Numbered from the stretch's first letter, positions 16,269-26,021 are shown. The stretch: DNA of 64,000 bases from Croceicoccus ponticola (GCF_004004515.1 NZ_RXOL01000001.1:1-64000), one strand, 5' to 3'. Made by a program: numbers and translations. The notes: a model not told the origin generated them from the letters alone.

Positions 16269-17057
16269 TTGAGCCGGCCGTTGAAATTGTTCTGCGCGGT
16301 GAAGGGTCATGCTTTTGACCGCAATGCGTTCGAGGACATGTTCCGCGCCTGCGGGGCGGAGCCGACGATCGTGGACCAGCCCGCTGCGTCCGCCATGATC
16401 GAAGCGGATCTGCTGGGCGATTACGACGCCATCGCGTTGCACGATATGTGGGGCCTCGATTTCCGGGCCCCGCGCGACGAACGACCCGCATCGGTCGAAC
16501 CGTCCGATGCGCTGAAGGCCGGGTGGCAGACGATCCTGTCGCGCGGCACCGGCGTGCTGGCGATCCACCATGCCATCGCTGCATGGCCCGCGTGGGACGA
16601 TTACGCCCGGATGTTGGGCGGGCGCTTTCTCTATCGCGATGGAATGCTGGACGGGGCGATGCGGCAGGACAGCGGCTATTGCCCCGACGTTTTCTATCGC
16701 GCGCGAACCGAACCCCATGCCGTGACACGCGGCGTGGCGGATGAGATCGATTTCCTCGACGAGCTTTACGCGATGGAAGTGCTCGATAGCGAAGGACTGG
16801 AGCCGATCCTGACCCGCGTCACCGACATCGAACCGGGGCGTTTCATTTCCGCGAAAAAGGCGGTTCGCCGGATCGAGGGCGGGCCGGACTGGTCGCCGTC
16901 TTCCGACAACCGGCTGCTCGGCTGGGCCAAGACGGCAGGCCATTCCCGCGTCGTCTATCTCCAACCTGGTGACGGGCCGCAAACGTTCGCGCATGGGGAG
17001 TACCGCGCGCTTATCACGAATGCGCTGCGCTGGATCGTGCGAAAGGACGCCGCATGA
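16269..17057 (+). CDS. ThuA-like domain protein
   Basis: The 262-residue product resembles ThuA-like, class I glutamine-amidotransferase-fold proteins: DYDAIALHDMWG, GTGVLAIHHAIAAWPAWDDY, GGRFLYRDG and a C-terminal RVVYLQPGDGPQTFAHGEYR with a final ALRWIVRKD. ThuA proteins are linked to disaccharide or sugar-derivative metabolism, but the biochemical role is poorly known. TTG at 16269 is chosen for its GGGAGA site six bases upstream; GTG at 16263 is the alternative. It overlaps the downstream Old Yellow Enzyme gene by four bases. Confidence 0.78.
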   Translation: MSRPLKLFCAVKGHAFDRNAFEDMFRACGAEPTIVDQPAASAMIEADLLGDYDAIALHDMWGLDFRAPRDERPASVEPSDALKAGWQTILSRGTGVLAIHHAIAAWPAWDDYARMLGGRFLYRDGMLDGAMRQDSGYCPDVFYRARTEPHAVTRGVADEIDFLDELYAMEVLDSEGLEPILTRVTDIEPGRFISAKKAVRRIEGGPDWSPSSDNRLLGWAKTAGHSRVVYLQPGDGPQTFAHGEYRALITNALRWIVRKDAA

Positions 17058-18187
17058 CCATCGACCCCGCCACCCTGTTCGAACCGCTGCGCATCGGCGG
17101 GATGACCGTGCCCAATCGCATCGCGCTTGCGCCGATGACCCGCGAATTCGCGCCCGATGGCGTGCCGGGCGACGATGTCGTCGAATACTATCGCCGCCGT
17201 GCGGCCGGGGGCACCGGGCTGATCATTACCGAAGGGATGGCCGTTAACGCCACGGGCGCGCACGACGGGCCGATCCCGCTGCTGTTTCAGCCTGAAACCC
17301 AATTGGCGCTGGCCCGCATCGCGACGGCGGTAACGGGGGAGGGCGCGTGCATCGTGCCGCAGTTGTGGCATGTGGGGTTGCAGGATTCGCCGACGACGGT
17401 GAACCCCGACACGGTGAAACAACGACCGCCGCGTGTCGGCCCGTCGGGCATTTACGGTAATGGGAAGCCCGGCGGTTCGCCGATGACTGATGCGCAGATC
17501 GCCGACACTATCGCCGATTTCGCCCGCTGTGCCGCAGGGGCGATGTCCGCGGGTTGCGACGGGATCGAAATCCACGGCGCGCATGGCTACCTGCCCGATC
17601 AGTTCATGTGGTCCCGCACCAACCGGCGCAAAGATCGCTATGGCGGCGACGTCGCACAGCGCAGCCGGTTCCTTGCCGAAATCGTCGCCGCTTGCCGCGC
17701 CGCGACCTCGCCAGATTTTGCGATCATCGCGCGCATCTCGCAGTGGAAGTCGGTGGATTACGACGCCCGCCTTGCCGACAGCGCCGACGATTGGGCCGCC
17801 ATGCTCGCGCCCTTGTGCGATGCGGGTGTGGATGCGTTCCATTGTTCGACCCGCCGTTTCTGGGAGCCCGCATTCCCAGACGGCGGCCCGACGCTGGCCG
17901 CGCTGACCCGCCGGTTGAGCGGCAGGCCGGTGATCGCGGTAGGCTCTGTGACGCTGGAACGGGATTTCAAGCAAGGCACCAGCGAAACGGGCGGCGGCAT
18001 CGCCGAAAGCGCGGCGCGTTCGGCCCACGTGGCGCAGATCGTGGAAGCGATGGAGGCGGGCGAATTCGACATGATCGCGGTGGGCCGCGCCATGATCGCC
18101 AATGCCGACTGGGCCAACATCGTGCGCGAAGGGCGGGCGGATAACCTGCGACCCTTCGCGCGTGAGATGCTGGCGACGCTGGCCTAG
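17054..18187 (+). CDS. NADH:flavin oxidoreductase, Old Yellow Enzyme family
   Basis: A 377-residue FMN-dependent TIM-barrel protein. Family marks include LFEPLRIGGMTVPNRIALAP, the substrate-binding pair in IEIHGAHGYL, and DQFMWSRTNRRKDRYGG, with FMN phosphate binding near MIAVGRAMIANADW. Old Yellow Enzymes reduce activated C=C bonds, often in enones. Translation is coupled to the ThuA-like gene. With the ketosteroid-dehydrogenase-like enzyme it suggests work on unsaturated cyclic ketones. It ends tail to tail with the P450 gene, the stops sharing CTAG. Confidence 0.93.
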   Translation: MTIDPATLFEPLRIGGMTVPNRIALAPMTREFAPDGVPGDDVVEYYRRRAAGGTGLIITEGMAVNATGAHDGPIPLLFQPETQLALARIATAVTGEGACIVPQLWHVGLQDSPTTVNPDTVKQRPPRVGPSGIYGNGKPGGSPMTDAQIADTIADFARCAAGAMSAGCDGIEIHGAHGYLPDQFMWSRTNRRKDRYGGDVAQRSRFLAEIVAACRAATSPDFAIIARISQWKSVDYDARLADSADDWAAMLAPLCDAGVDAFHCSTRRFWEPAFPDGGPTLAALTRRLSGRPVIAVGSVTLERDFKQGTSETGGGIAESAARSAHVAQIVEAMEAGEFDMIAVGRAMIANADWANIVREGRADNLRPFAREMLATLA

Positions 18188-19446
18188 TCTGCGGCTTTTG
18201 CCGTGAACGCGATGGGCAGTTCACGCAGCGAATAAGTCAGGAAGCTTGGCACGTGGATCGGCTCGTCCAGCGGGCGGGCAAGGCGGATGTCGTCCAACCG
18301 GTTAAGCATGGTGAGAATGCCGATCGCCAATTCCGCGCGGGCCAGCGGCGCACCGACGCAGAAGTGCGCGCCCGCGCCGAAGCCGAGGTGCTGGTTCACG
18401 TTCGCGCGCTCCATGTCGAATTGATGCGGGCATCCGAACTTCGCCTCGTCACGATTGGCCGCGCCGTAACGTACGCTGACGACCGAGCCTGCGGGAATCA
18501 GCGTGCCCGACAATTCCACGTCGCGGGTGGTGCGGCGGCGCAGCGCCTGTGTCGGGGTCTTGAAACGGATAACTTCCTCGACGAACCGGCGGATGTGCGA
18601 CGGGTCCTCGCGCAGCCTGTCCTGCAATTCCGGTTCGGTCACCAGCTGCATCATGGCATGGCCCAGCGCAGCGGTCGTTGTGTCGAAACCGCCGCCGATC
18701 AACTGGCTCATCACCGATTGCAGTTCGGCCATCGACAGCGGATCTTCGGTATCGCCGTGCGCGTGGACCAGCGCCGACACGAGATCGTCGCGCGGATTGG
18801 CGCGGCGTTCCTCGAACAGGCGGGCGAGGTGGTGCTGCGCCTCCAGCTCGATATCCGCGTTAGCGCACAGGGCATCGGCATCCATCACCCGCGACGCGGG
18901 CGCCAGCATCGCTTCGCCCCATTTGCGGAAAGTGCCAACCTCGTCCGCATCCAAACCCATCTGCTGGGCAAGGATGACGCCGGGCAACAGCAGCGCGTAT
19001 TCGGCCATGAACTCGCATTCGCCCCGTTCTGCAAAGCCGTCGATCAGCTTGTTGGCGGTCGCTTCGATATGCGGGCTGAGATCGCGGACGCGGCCGACGG
19101 TGAATACCCGGTCGACCAGCTTGCGATAGCGTGAATGGACCGGCGCATCGGTGCGCTGCAATGTCTGGATATGCGGCCAGCCATGTTCGTCGAGATAGTC
19201 GTGCAGGACTTTCGAATTTTCCTCACCCTGAAGCGAGGCGCGATCGACGTTGTTCGAAAACGTCTTCGGATCGGTCAGAACTTGGCGCAGATCGTCGTAG
19301 CGGGTGACGACGTAGAACCCTGTTTCCGGCATGCGGTAGACGCCCGGCTCGGCCTGGATGCGGGCATAGGCGTCATAGGGTTCGCTCTGCGTCGCGGGGT
19401 CGAGCAGGCTGATATCGTCGAGCGATGAAGTCGTCTTGTCCGTCAT
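18184..19446 (-). CDS. cytochrome P450
   Basis: A 420-residue soluble bacterial P450. The I-helix shows GGGFDTTTAAL (acid-Thr pair), the K-helix EEVIR (ExxR), and the heme loop FGAGAHFCVGAPLAR places the thiolate ligand at about Cys363. Such enzymes hydroxylate hydrophobic substrates using electrons from ferredoxin; no ferredoxin or reductase gene is nearby. ATG at 19446 has GGAGAGAGG upstream. It is divergent from TonB receptor 2, with which it shares a 228-base control region. Confidence 0.95.
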   Translation of the reverse strand: MTDKTTSSLDDISLLDPATQSEPYDAYARIQAEPGVYRMPETGFYVVTRYDDLRQVLTDPKTFSNNVDRASLQGEENSKVLHDYLDEHGWPHIQTLQRTDAPVHSRYRKLVDRVFTVGRVRDLSPHIEATANKLIDGFAERGECEFMAEYALLLPGVILAQQMGLDADEVGTFRKWGEAMLAPASRVMDADALCANADIELEAQHHLARLFEERRANPRDDLVSALVHAHGDTEDPLSMAELQSVMSQLIGGGFDTTTAALGHAMMQLVTEPELQDRLREDPSHIRRFVEEVIRFKTPTQALRRRTTRDVELSGTLIPAGSVVSVRYGAANRDEAKFGCPHQFDMERANVNQHLGFGAGAHFCVGAPLARAELAIGILTMLNRLDDIRLARPLDEPIHVPSFLTYSLRELPIAFTAKAAD

Positions 19447-19674
19447 GCGGGGGCCTCTCTCCGGCATATTTTCACCAAGGATGGTGCAAATGCCTGAAAC
19501 ACTCAAGGCTAATTATGCAAATGACAGCGATTTGGCGGAGATTAGCGTGTTGCAGCGCACAAAAATAAATGCACTTGCCTTAAAAAATTCGTGGAGTATG
19601 AGGAGGGCAACCGCGCGACAGGTGCGGCACGTAGAGGGCCTCCTTTTTGAAGGGGCCGATAGGGAGAGAAGACC
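19447..19674. promoter_or_regulatory. divergent control region, P450 / TonB receptor 2
   Basis: This 228-base gap is more AT-rich than its flanks. It contains TTGCCTTAAA (19575-19584), which also occurs before the ThuA-like gene, and a strong ribosome site GGGAGAGAAG before the receptor ATG. No clear operator palindrome was found. Confidence 0.45.
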
Positions 19675-22179
19675 ATGTCATCTTACGGCAAGACGGCCCG
19701 CGCGGGTCGCACTTTCGGTTTGCTCGTCGCGGCCAGCACGTTCGCCATCGCGGGCGGCACCGCCCATGCCCAGAACGCTGGGCCGGTCTTTACCGATACC
19801 ACGTCCGAGGCGGCCGAGGTTCCCCCGGCCAGCGGCGGACTTCAGGAAATCGTCGTCACGGCTCGTAAGCGCGTCGAATCCGCGCAGGACGTTCCGGTGT
19901 CCGTCACCGCCATTTCGGCGCAGGAAATCAACGACCGCGATCTTACCAGCCTCGAAAACGTCGCCGCCGCCACGCCGCAGCTGGCCATCGGTCGCAACGC
20001 GACGGGTTCGGGCGCGCAGCTCACGCTTCGCGGCATCGGTTCGAACTCGCTGTCGATCGGCACCGAACAGTCCATCGCAGTCATCGTCGACGGCGTCTAT
20101 TACGGGCAGGGCCGCACAATCAACGAAGGGTTCTTCGACCTTGGCGGGATCGAAATCCTGAAGGGTCCGCAGTCGCTGTTCTTCGGAAAGAACGCCACCG
20201 CGGGCGTGATTTCGATCAGCACCGCCGATCCGACCGACCATTTCACCGCGTCGTCGAAGACGAGTTATGAATTCAACGCGGGCAAGCTGCGCGAAGAAGT
20301 CATCCTGTCGGGCCCCATCGGCGATACGCTGGGCTTCCGCCTCGCGGGCCGGGTCGGCAAGGATTTCGGTTACCTGTTCGACAACCGCGCGGGTTCGATC
20401 AACTACGTCACGACCGATCGCCCCTCCACGACGCAAACCAATGCGACGACCAACCATCTTGCCACGGCGCCGGCTGACAATGGCCCGCGCGAACGCGAAA
20501 TTCTGCTGCGCGGCACGCTGGAATGGGAGGCGAGCGATCGCCTGACGGCGCGACTGACCGCAAACTACGGTTACAACCGCACCAGCGGCACCTGGAACTA
20601 TGCGGTCTTCGCCTGCGAAGGCGGCTTCAGCCACTTGTCGCCGGGCGTTCCGTGCGAACGCGATTTCTCGCTTTACGCAAACAACATGCCCGCCGACATC
20701 GCCGCCCAAACCCGCTTTGCGCGAGACGACGGCAAGAATTTCAACAAGTACTCCTCGTGGGGCATGACCGGCACGATCGACTACGATTTCGACGACCTGA
20801 TGCTCACGTCGGTTACTAACTACCAGTGGAACCGCAATATCTGGTCGCTGGATCTCGATTATCAGTCGGCGTCCTCGCCCTCCCTCAACATCTGGGGTTC
20901 GGAAAATTCCAAGTACGATGCGTTTTCCGAAGAATTGCGGTTGTTGAGCCAGTTCGACGGTCCGCTGAACTTCCTGTTGGGCGGATATTACCAGACATCG
21001 AACCGCGGGTTCGAACAGAACGTCCTGTTCGCAGGCTTTGAAAACAGCGCCGCCCCCGACGGTTTCCGCTATGTCGCCTATGCCAAGGACAGCAGCACCA
21101 AGGGCAAGACGGTTTCGGGTTACGGCCAGTTGATCTGGGAAATCGTGCCCGAAACGCTGGAGGCGACGGGCGGCGTTCGGTACATCCATGAAACCAAGGA
21201 CAGCTTCTTCGTCCAGCCTTACGCCCACCCGCTGGTCAATGGTACGCGTTACGCGGTGAACCAGCCGCTGACAGCCGACCAGACATTCGATAACTGGTCG
21301 CCCGAAGCGACGCTGACGTGGACGCCCACGACGAACATTACGCTCTATGGCGCGTACAAGACCGCGTACAAATCGGGCGGTTTCTCGAACTCGTCGATCC
21401 AGTCGCCGGTGACCCCGCTCGAATTCTTCCTGTTCGAACCGGAAAAGGCGAAGGGCTTTGAAGTCGGCCTGAAAACCGATCTCCTCGATCGCCAGCTGCG
21501 CTTCAACGTGACGGCCTACAACTATGAATTTACCAACCTGCAGGTCACTTATCTCGACTCCGCGGCCCTGTCGTACAACTCGGTCAACGCGGGCAGCGCG
21601 CGGACCAAGGGCGTCGAGGTCGAATTCGCCTATGCACCCAATGCCATTGCGGGTTTCCAGATCAACGGGTCGGCCAACTATAACCGGTCGCGTTACGGCG
21701 ATGCGATTTCGCCGTGCTATGGCGGGCAGAGCCTCGACAACGGGTGCATTCCCAACCTGCTCAGCCCCGGCACGCCGGGTCAGAACCTTGAGGGCCTGCC
21801 AACTTCGGACGCGCCGGACTGGACCGGTTCGCTGGGCGCGCGATACGAAACGCCGCTGGGCGATGCGATGCGCTTTGGCCTGTCGTTCGACGGGCGCTAC
21901 AGCTCCGACTACTTGACCTCGTCGTTCGGCAGCCCGCTGTCGCGGCAGGGATCGTATGTCACGCTGGACGCGGGCGTTAAGGTGGGCGCCGAAAACGACG
22001 CATGGGAAATCGCACTGCTGGGCAAGAACCTGACCAACCACTTCATCGTCACCGGCGTGACCGACGGTAGCGGCACCGGTTCGGGCACCGGCACGAACGC
22101 CGCGATCAGCGCCGATCAGGTCGGCTTTGTCGCGATGCCGCGCACTGTTACAGTGCAGGTTACCCTGCGCATTCCCTGA
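19675..22179 (+). CDS. TonB-dependent outer-membrane receptor 2
   Basis: An 834-residue receptor with a signal peptide cut near AHAQN (about residue 32), a TonB-box-like stretch EIVVTARKRVESAQDVPVS, a plug with GIEILKGPQSLFFGKNATAG, and a long barrel ending RTVTVQVTLRIP. It belongs to the sphingomonad receptor type that sits beside catabolic genes rather than siderophore genes. It precedes an acyl-CoA ligase by eight bases, so the imported ligand is probably a carboxylate or becomes one. Confidence 0.93.
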   Translation: MSSYGKTARAGRTFGLLVAASTFAIAGGTAHAQNAGPVFTDTTSEAAEVPPASGGLQEIVVTARKRVESAQDVPVSVTAISAQEINDRDLTSLENVAAATPQLAIGRNATGSGAQLTLRGIGSNSLSIGTEQSIAVIVDGVYYGQGRTINEGFFDLGGIEILKGPQSLFFGKNATAGVISISTADPTDHFTASSKTSYEFNAGKLREEVILSGPIGDTLGFRLAGRVGKDFGYLFDNRAGSINYVTTDRPSTTQTNATTNHLATAPADNGPREREILLRGTLEWEASDRLTARLTANYGYNRTSGTWNYAVFACEGGFSHLSPGVPCERDFSLYANNMPADIAAQTRFARDDGKNFNKYSSWGMTGTIDYDFDDLMLTSVTNYQWNRNIWSLDLDYQSASSPSLNIWGSENSKYDAFSEELRLLSQFDGPLNFLLGGYYQTSNRGFEQNVLFAGFENSAAPDGFRYVAYAKDSSTKGKTVSGYGQLIWEIVPETLEATGGVRYIHETKDSFFVQPYAHPLVNGTRYAVNQPLTADQTFDNWSPEATLTWTPTTNITLYGAYKTAYKSGGFSNSSIQSPVTPLEFFLFEPEKAKGFEVGLKTDLLDRQLRFNVTAYNYEFTNLQVTYLDSAALSYNSVNAGSARTKGVEVEFAYAPNAIAGFQINGSANYNRSRYGDAISPCYGGQSLDNGCIPNLLSPGTPGQNLEGLPTSDAPDWTGSLGARYETPLGDAMRFGLSFDGRYSSDYLTSSFGSPLSRQGSYVTLDAGVKVGAENDAWEIALLGKNLTNHFIVTGVTDGSGTGSGTGTNAAISADQVGFVAMPRTVTVQVTLRIP

Positions 22180-22187
22180 ACCGGAAA

Positions 22188-23891
22188 GTGAATCTGCACC
22201 CCGTGATCGATCAAGCCAAAGCGATCTCCGACCAGCCGTTCCCCCTGCCTGACCCGTTGACGGTGGGGGGGGCGCTGTTCGCCATTTCGAACCGGTTCGG
22301 CGATCTTCCGGCGCTGGTCTATGGGCAGCACCGAGCCAGCTGGCGCGAATTGTCCGAACTGTCGATTGCCATGGCGCGGCGGCTGGTGGGGCTGGGCGTG
22401 CAACCGGGGGAGCATGTCGGCGTCCTGATGCCGAACTGCTTCGAATACATCGTGCTCTATCTCGCGACGCAGCTGGCAGGGGCGAACGCGGTGCTGCTGA
22501 ATGCGCGCTATCGGCCCGACGACTTGGCCTATGTCGTGCCCAAGGCGGACGTCGACTACCTGTTCGTCGGCGGCCACGCCGCCCGGCACTGCGACTATCG
22601 CCCGATGTTGGAAGAAGCATTTCCCGGCATAGGCGGTGAATTCGTAAGCGCGGGCGGGCATATCATGCACCCCGCGCTGCCCCGGCTGAAACGCATCGTC
22701 GAACTGGGCGAGGATCGGCCGGGTGCATGGATGTCGCCCCACGCATTCGCCGCGCTGGACGGAGACGCTTCGCGTGACGAAGTCATCGCGCGTACCTTGG
22801 CTGTGCTGCCCGACGACATCGGGCTGATGATTTTTTCGTCGGGAACCACCAACCGGCCCAAGGCGTGCATGATCGCGCACCGATCGCTGTGCATCACGGC
22901 AAAGGGCATGGCGGGGCGTTTCCGCCTGACCGAACAGGACGTGGTCTGGGACCCACTGCCGCTATTCCATATGTCGACGATCCTGCCGCTGGCGGGCTGC
23001 CGGGAAACCGGGGCCTGTTTCATGGGGATGGACCATTTCGACGCTGATGTGGCGATGAAGCTGTTGATCGCCGAACGGCCCACCGTCCAGTACGCGGGCT
23101 TTCCCACGATCATCGGCGCGCTTGTCGCCCATCCCGATTTCGCGAAATACGATCAGTCACGCCTGCGCATCAATCACGTGGTTGGCCCGCCCGACCTGCT
23201 GCGCCGCTATGCCGACGATTTTCCCGGCGCGGTGCCGGTTAATTCGTATGGGCTGACAGAGGCGACCGGCGTGCCCTGTTACAGCGATCTCGACGATCCG
23301 CGCGACTTGCTTTTCACCACCAGCGGCAAGGTCTACGACGGGGTCGAGGCGCAGATCGTGGGCCCAGACGGCGCCGAGCGGCCCGATGGCGATCCCGGCG
23401 AGATCTGCCTACGCGGCAACGTGATATTCGCCGGGTATTACCAGGACCCAGATGCGACGAAGGAAGCTATCGACGCCGATGGCTGGCTGCATACCGGCGA
23501 TCTGGGCCGGATCGGTCCGGGCGGTCGGTTGGTCTACGAAGGGCGGCTCAAGGACATGCTCAAGATCGGCGGCGAAAACGTCGCGGCGGTCGAGCTGGAA
23601 AGCTTTCTTATGACCCACCCCGCGGTCCGCATGGCGCAAGTGATCGGCGTGCCCGACGACCGTCTGATGGAAGTGGCCGCCGCCTTCATCGAAGTGCAGC
23701 CCGGAAAATCAATCGCACCCGAAGACATCATCAGCCATTGCGAAGGCCGTATCGCGAGCTACAAGATACCGCGATATATAAGATTTGTTGAGGATTGGCC
23801 GATGAGCGCGACGAAAGTACAAAAGTTCGAACTTGCAAAGGGTTTCGAGCCACATTCGAAGTTCGAACCGCACCGCAAGGGCCACGCTTGA
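22188..23891 (+). CDS. acyl-CoA synthetase (AMP-forming)
   Basis: A 567-residue ANL-superfamily ligase: P-loop-like IFSSGTTNRPKACMIAH, A5 motif NSYGLTEATGVPC, A7 WLHTGDLG, and A8-A10 GRLKDMLKIGGENVAAVE and YKIPRYIRFV. It would activate a carboxylic acid as an adenylate, then CoA thioester. GTG at 22188 is the only good start, weakly preceded by GGAAA. It lies between the receptor and an MFS gene whose ATG overlaps its stop. The substrate is unknown. Confidence 0.92.
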   Translation: MNLHPVIDQAKAISDQPFPLPDPLTVGGALFAISNRFGDLPALVYGQHRASWRELSELSIAMARRLVGLGVQPGEHVGVLMPNCFEYIVLYLATQLAGANAVLLNARYRPDDLAYVVPKADVDYLFVGGHAARHCDYRPMLEEAFPGIGGEFVSAGGHIMHPALPRLKRIVELGEDRPGAWMSPHAFAALDGDASRDEVIARTLAVLPDDIGLMIFSSGTTNRPKACMIAHRSLCITAKGMAGRFRLTEQDVVWDPLPLFHMSTILPLAGCRETGACFMGMDHFDADVAMKLLIAERPTVQYAGFPTIIGALVAHPDFAKYDQSRLRINHVVGPPDLLRRYADDFPGAVPVNSYGLTEATGVPCYSDLDDPRDLLFTTSGKVYDGVEAQIVGPDGAERPDGDPGEICLRGNVIFAGYYQDPDATKEAIDADGWLHTGDLGRIGPGGRLVYEGRLKDMLKIGGENVAAVELESFLMTHPAVRMAQVIGVPDDRLMEVAAAFIEVQPGKSIAPEDIISHCEGRIASYKIPRYIRFVEDWPMSATKVQKFELAKGFEPHSKFEPHRKGHA

Positions 23892-25195
23892 TGAGCGTTC
23901 CTTCGCAATCTGACCAGCAGCCTGGATGGGGCGCATGGGGCATGGTCGTGATCCTCACGCTGGCCTACACCCTCAGCTTCATCGACCGTCAGGTTCTGAA
24001 CCTGCTGGTCGAACCGCTCAAAGCCGAATTCGATCTTTCGGACACCCGGCTCAGCCTGTTGCAGGGCGCGGCGTTCACCATCGCCTATATTGCTTTCAGC
24101 CCGATTCTGGGCCGGATGGCGGACACGTCGAACCGTCGCAACCTGCTGATCGGAGGCGTCCTATTGTGGAGCCTTGCGACCGCTCTTTGCGGCCTTGCGC
24201 GCAGTTACTGGCAACTGTTCGCCGCCCGCTTCGGGGTCGGCGCGGCAGAAGCCAGCCTGACACCAGCGGCATGGTCGCTGATCGCAGATCGCTTTCCACC
24301 GCACATGATGCCGCGGGCGCTGTCGGTCCTGTTGATGGGCCCCTATCTCGGTGGCGGGCTGGCGATGATCTTTGGCGGCATCCTGCTGGAATATGCGGCC
24401 GGTCGCGATTTCGGCATCCTGGCGCCGTGGCAATTCGTGTTCATCGCGGTCGCTGTACCCGGCATGGTCGTTGCCGCCCTGCTCGCCTTTTTCGTGCGCG
24501 AACCTATGCGCAAACTGGGGCTCGGCGAAGTGTCCGGCGATACGATGCCTTTGTCCGAAGTGGGTCGCCGCTTTCGCCGCAACTGGCGCTTCTATTTCAA
24601 TTTTTACGCCGGGATGGGCGGGTTGGTCATCACGCTCTATGCCTTTCCGGCATGGCTGCCTGCGATGCTGATGCGCCAGTTCGGGGCAGACGCGTCGGTC
24701 GTCGGCATCCAGTATGGTTCGCTGGTCCTCATCGGCGGTTCGGCCGGTGTGCTGACCGGGCCGTTGCTGACCGGCTGGCTGGAGCGGCGCGGTAGGCGCG
24801 ATGCGCTGTTGATCGTGCCGTTGTTGTCGGCGGTGCTGGTTGCGGTGCTGGCAACGTCGCTGGCCTTTGCGCCGTCCTACACGGTCGCGCTGGCGATCGG
24901 CGGGATTGCCAGCTTCTGCTATTCGCTGCCCATGGCGGGCGCGTCGGCGGCTTTGCAGATCGTGACGCCGAACCGCATGCGCGGCATGGCCAGCGCGGTC
25001 TATGTCTTTGCAGTTTCGGTCATCGGGCTGGGCACGGCGCCGACGATCGTGGCGCTGATTACCGACCACGTTTTCCACGACGAAGGAATGGTCGGCGTGT
25101 CGCTGGCGCTGACTTCGGCGGTGTCGGCGCTCGTCGGGCTCGTCCTGCTTGCCAATGCGCGCAAGGCTTACGTGGAACTGCTGGACACCCCCTGA
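23891..25195 (+). CDS. MFS transporter, second catabolic block
   Basis: A 434-residue 12-helix carrier. LSFIDRQVLNLLVEPLKAEF marks helix 1, and GRMADTSNRRNLL the helix 2-3 loop. The SFIDRQ start and order match the sphingomonad aromatic/terpenoid-acid carrier type (often called Spinster-like). Its ATG overlaps the ligase stop (TGATG). The last 28 bases overlap the 3' end of the convergent TetR gene. Confidence 0.92.
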   Translation: MSVPSQSDQQPGWGAWGMVVILTLAYTLSFIDRQVLNLLVEPLKAEFDLSDTRLSLLQGAAFTIAYIAFSPILGRMADTSNRRNLLIGGVLLWSLATALCGLARSYWQLFAARFGVGAAEASLTPAAWSLIADRFPPHMMPRALSVLLMGPYLGGGLAMIFGGILLEYAAGRDFGILAPWQFVFIAVAVPGMVVAALLAFFVREPMRKLGLGEVSGDTMPLSEVGRRFRRNWRFYFNFYAGMGGLVITLYAFPAWLPAMLMRQFGADASVVGIQYGSLVLIGGSAGVLTGPLLTGWLERRGRRDALLIVPLLSAVLVAVLATSLAFAPSYTVALAIGGIASFCYSLPMAGASAALQIVTPNRMRGMASAVYVFAVSVIGLGTAPTIVALITDHVFHDEGMVGVSLALTSAVSALVGLVLLANARKAYVELLDTP

Positions 25196-25905
25196 TGTGT
25201 CCCGACCGGGATTTCGAACAGCGGCGGACCGTCGTGGCGAAACGGCGTCATGATGGCGGCGGTCATCATGTCGAGTGTGTCGTCGACCAGCACGCCGAGC
25301 GCGATGTTCTGGTCGAAATGCGGAAAGCCGCTGTCCCGCCGCATCAACATGTTGAGGAACATCAGTTTCACCAATCCGACCCGCAGCCTCAGTACGTCTG
25401 CCGGAATGTGGCTGCACCGTTCGGCCAGCAACTGGCGCACGCGGCGCAACGCGGGCACGGGCACGTCGGGATTGTCGTATGGATGGGCAATCCCTTCCGC
25501 GCGCGAACGGGTCAGGTATTGCGCCAGAAACGCCGAATAAGGGTGCGCCCCTTTTTCGTCGCAGATCGTCAGGTGCGGCAGGACCAACACCTGCAACAGG
25601 ACGCGCACGTCGGAAATCCGGCCGCTGGCTTCCGCGTTTTTCAGCATCTCGTGCCGCAACGGCTCGAACAGGTTCGAACGATAGTCGAAGATGTCGTAGA
25701 CCAGTTGTTCCTTGCTGCCGAAATGGTACTGGACCGCAGTATTGTTGCCCTGTCCCGCCGCGCTGGCGATCTCGCGCAGGGCCACGCCGTCGATGCCGCG
25801 ATCGGCGAACAGGATTTCCGCAGCTTCCATGATGCGGATACGCGTCGCCTCCGCCGTGCGCGAACGCCGGCGTTGCTTCGGTACTTTATCGGTCTTGCTG
25901 GTCAT
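25168..25905 (-). CDS. TetR family transcriptional regulator 1
   Basis: A 245-residue TetR-type repressor with an N-terminal helix-turn-helix (TRIRIMEAAEILFADRGIDG, then LREIASAAGQGNNTAVQYHF). The basic N-terminus (KVPKQRRRSRT) is typical. The C-terminal ligand domain is unassigned. It converges with the MFS gene, overlapping 28 bases, and is divergent from the SDR at 26022, so it probably controls that set and perhaps the whole catabolic block. Confidence 0.9.
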   Translation of the reverse strand: MTSKTDKVPKQRRRSRTAEATRIRIMEAAEILFADRGIDGVALREIASAAGQGNNTAVQYHFGSKEQLVYDIFDYRSNLFEPLRHEMLKNAEASGRISDVRVLLQVLVLPHLTICDEKGAHPYSAFLAQYLTRSRAEGIAHPYDNPDVPVPALRRVRQLLAERCSHIPADVLRLRVGLVKLMFLNMLMRRDSGFPHFDQNIALGVLVDDTLDMMTAAIMTPFRHDGPPLFEIPVGTHQGVSSSST

Positions 25906-26021
25906 CGTGCCCCGTCATGCCTTGGCGCGAAAAGTACAATAGCTGTCGTAGCGCCACAAGTTGCGCCGCTCCATGCCCGCAAACGCCCGCAATCGCCAGC
26001 CAGATATGAAAGCGCCTTGCC
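25906..26021. promoter_or_regulatory. divergent region, TetR 1 / SDR 2
   Basis: The 116-base gap separates the divergent TetR and SDR starts and should hold the repressor's own operator. I see no perfect palindrome longer than six bases. Confidence 0.35.

Noticed and set aside
19678-22620. 980-residue open frame on the minus strand opposite TonB receptor 2
   Set aside because: It mirrors the receptor gene codon for codon in a GC3-rich genome, is very Arg-rich and has no domain; the receptor has a signal peptide and plug motifs.
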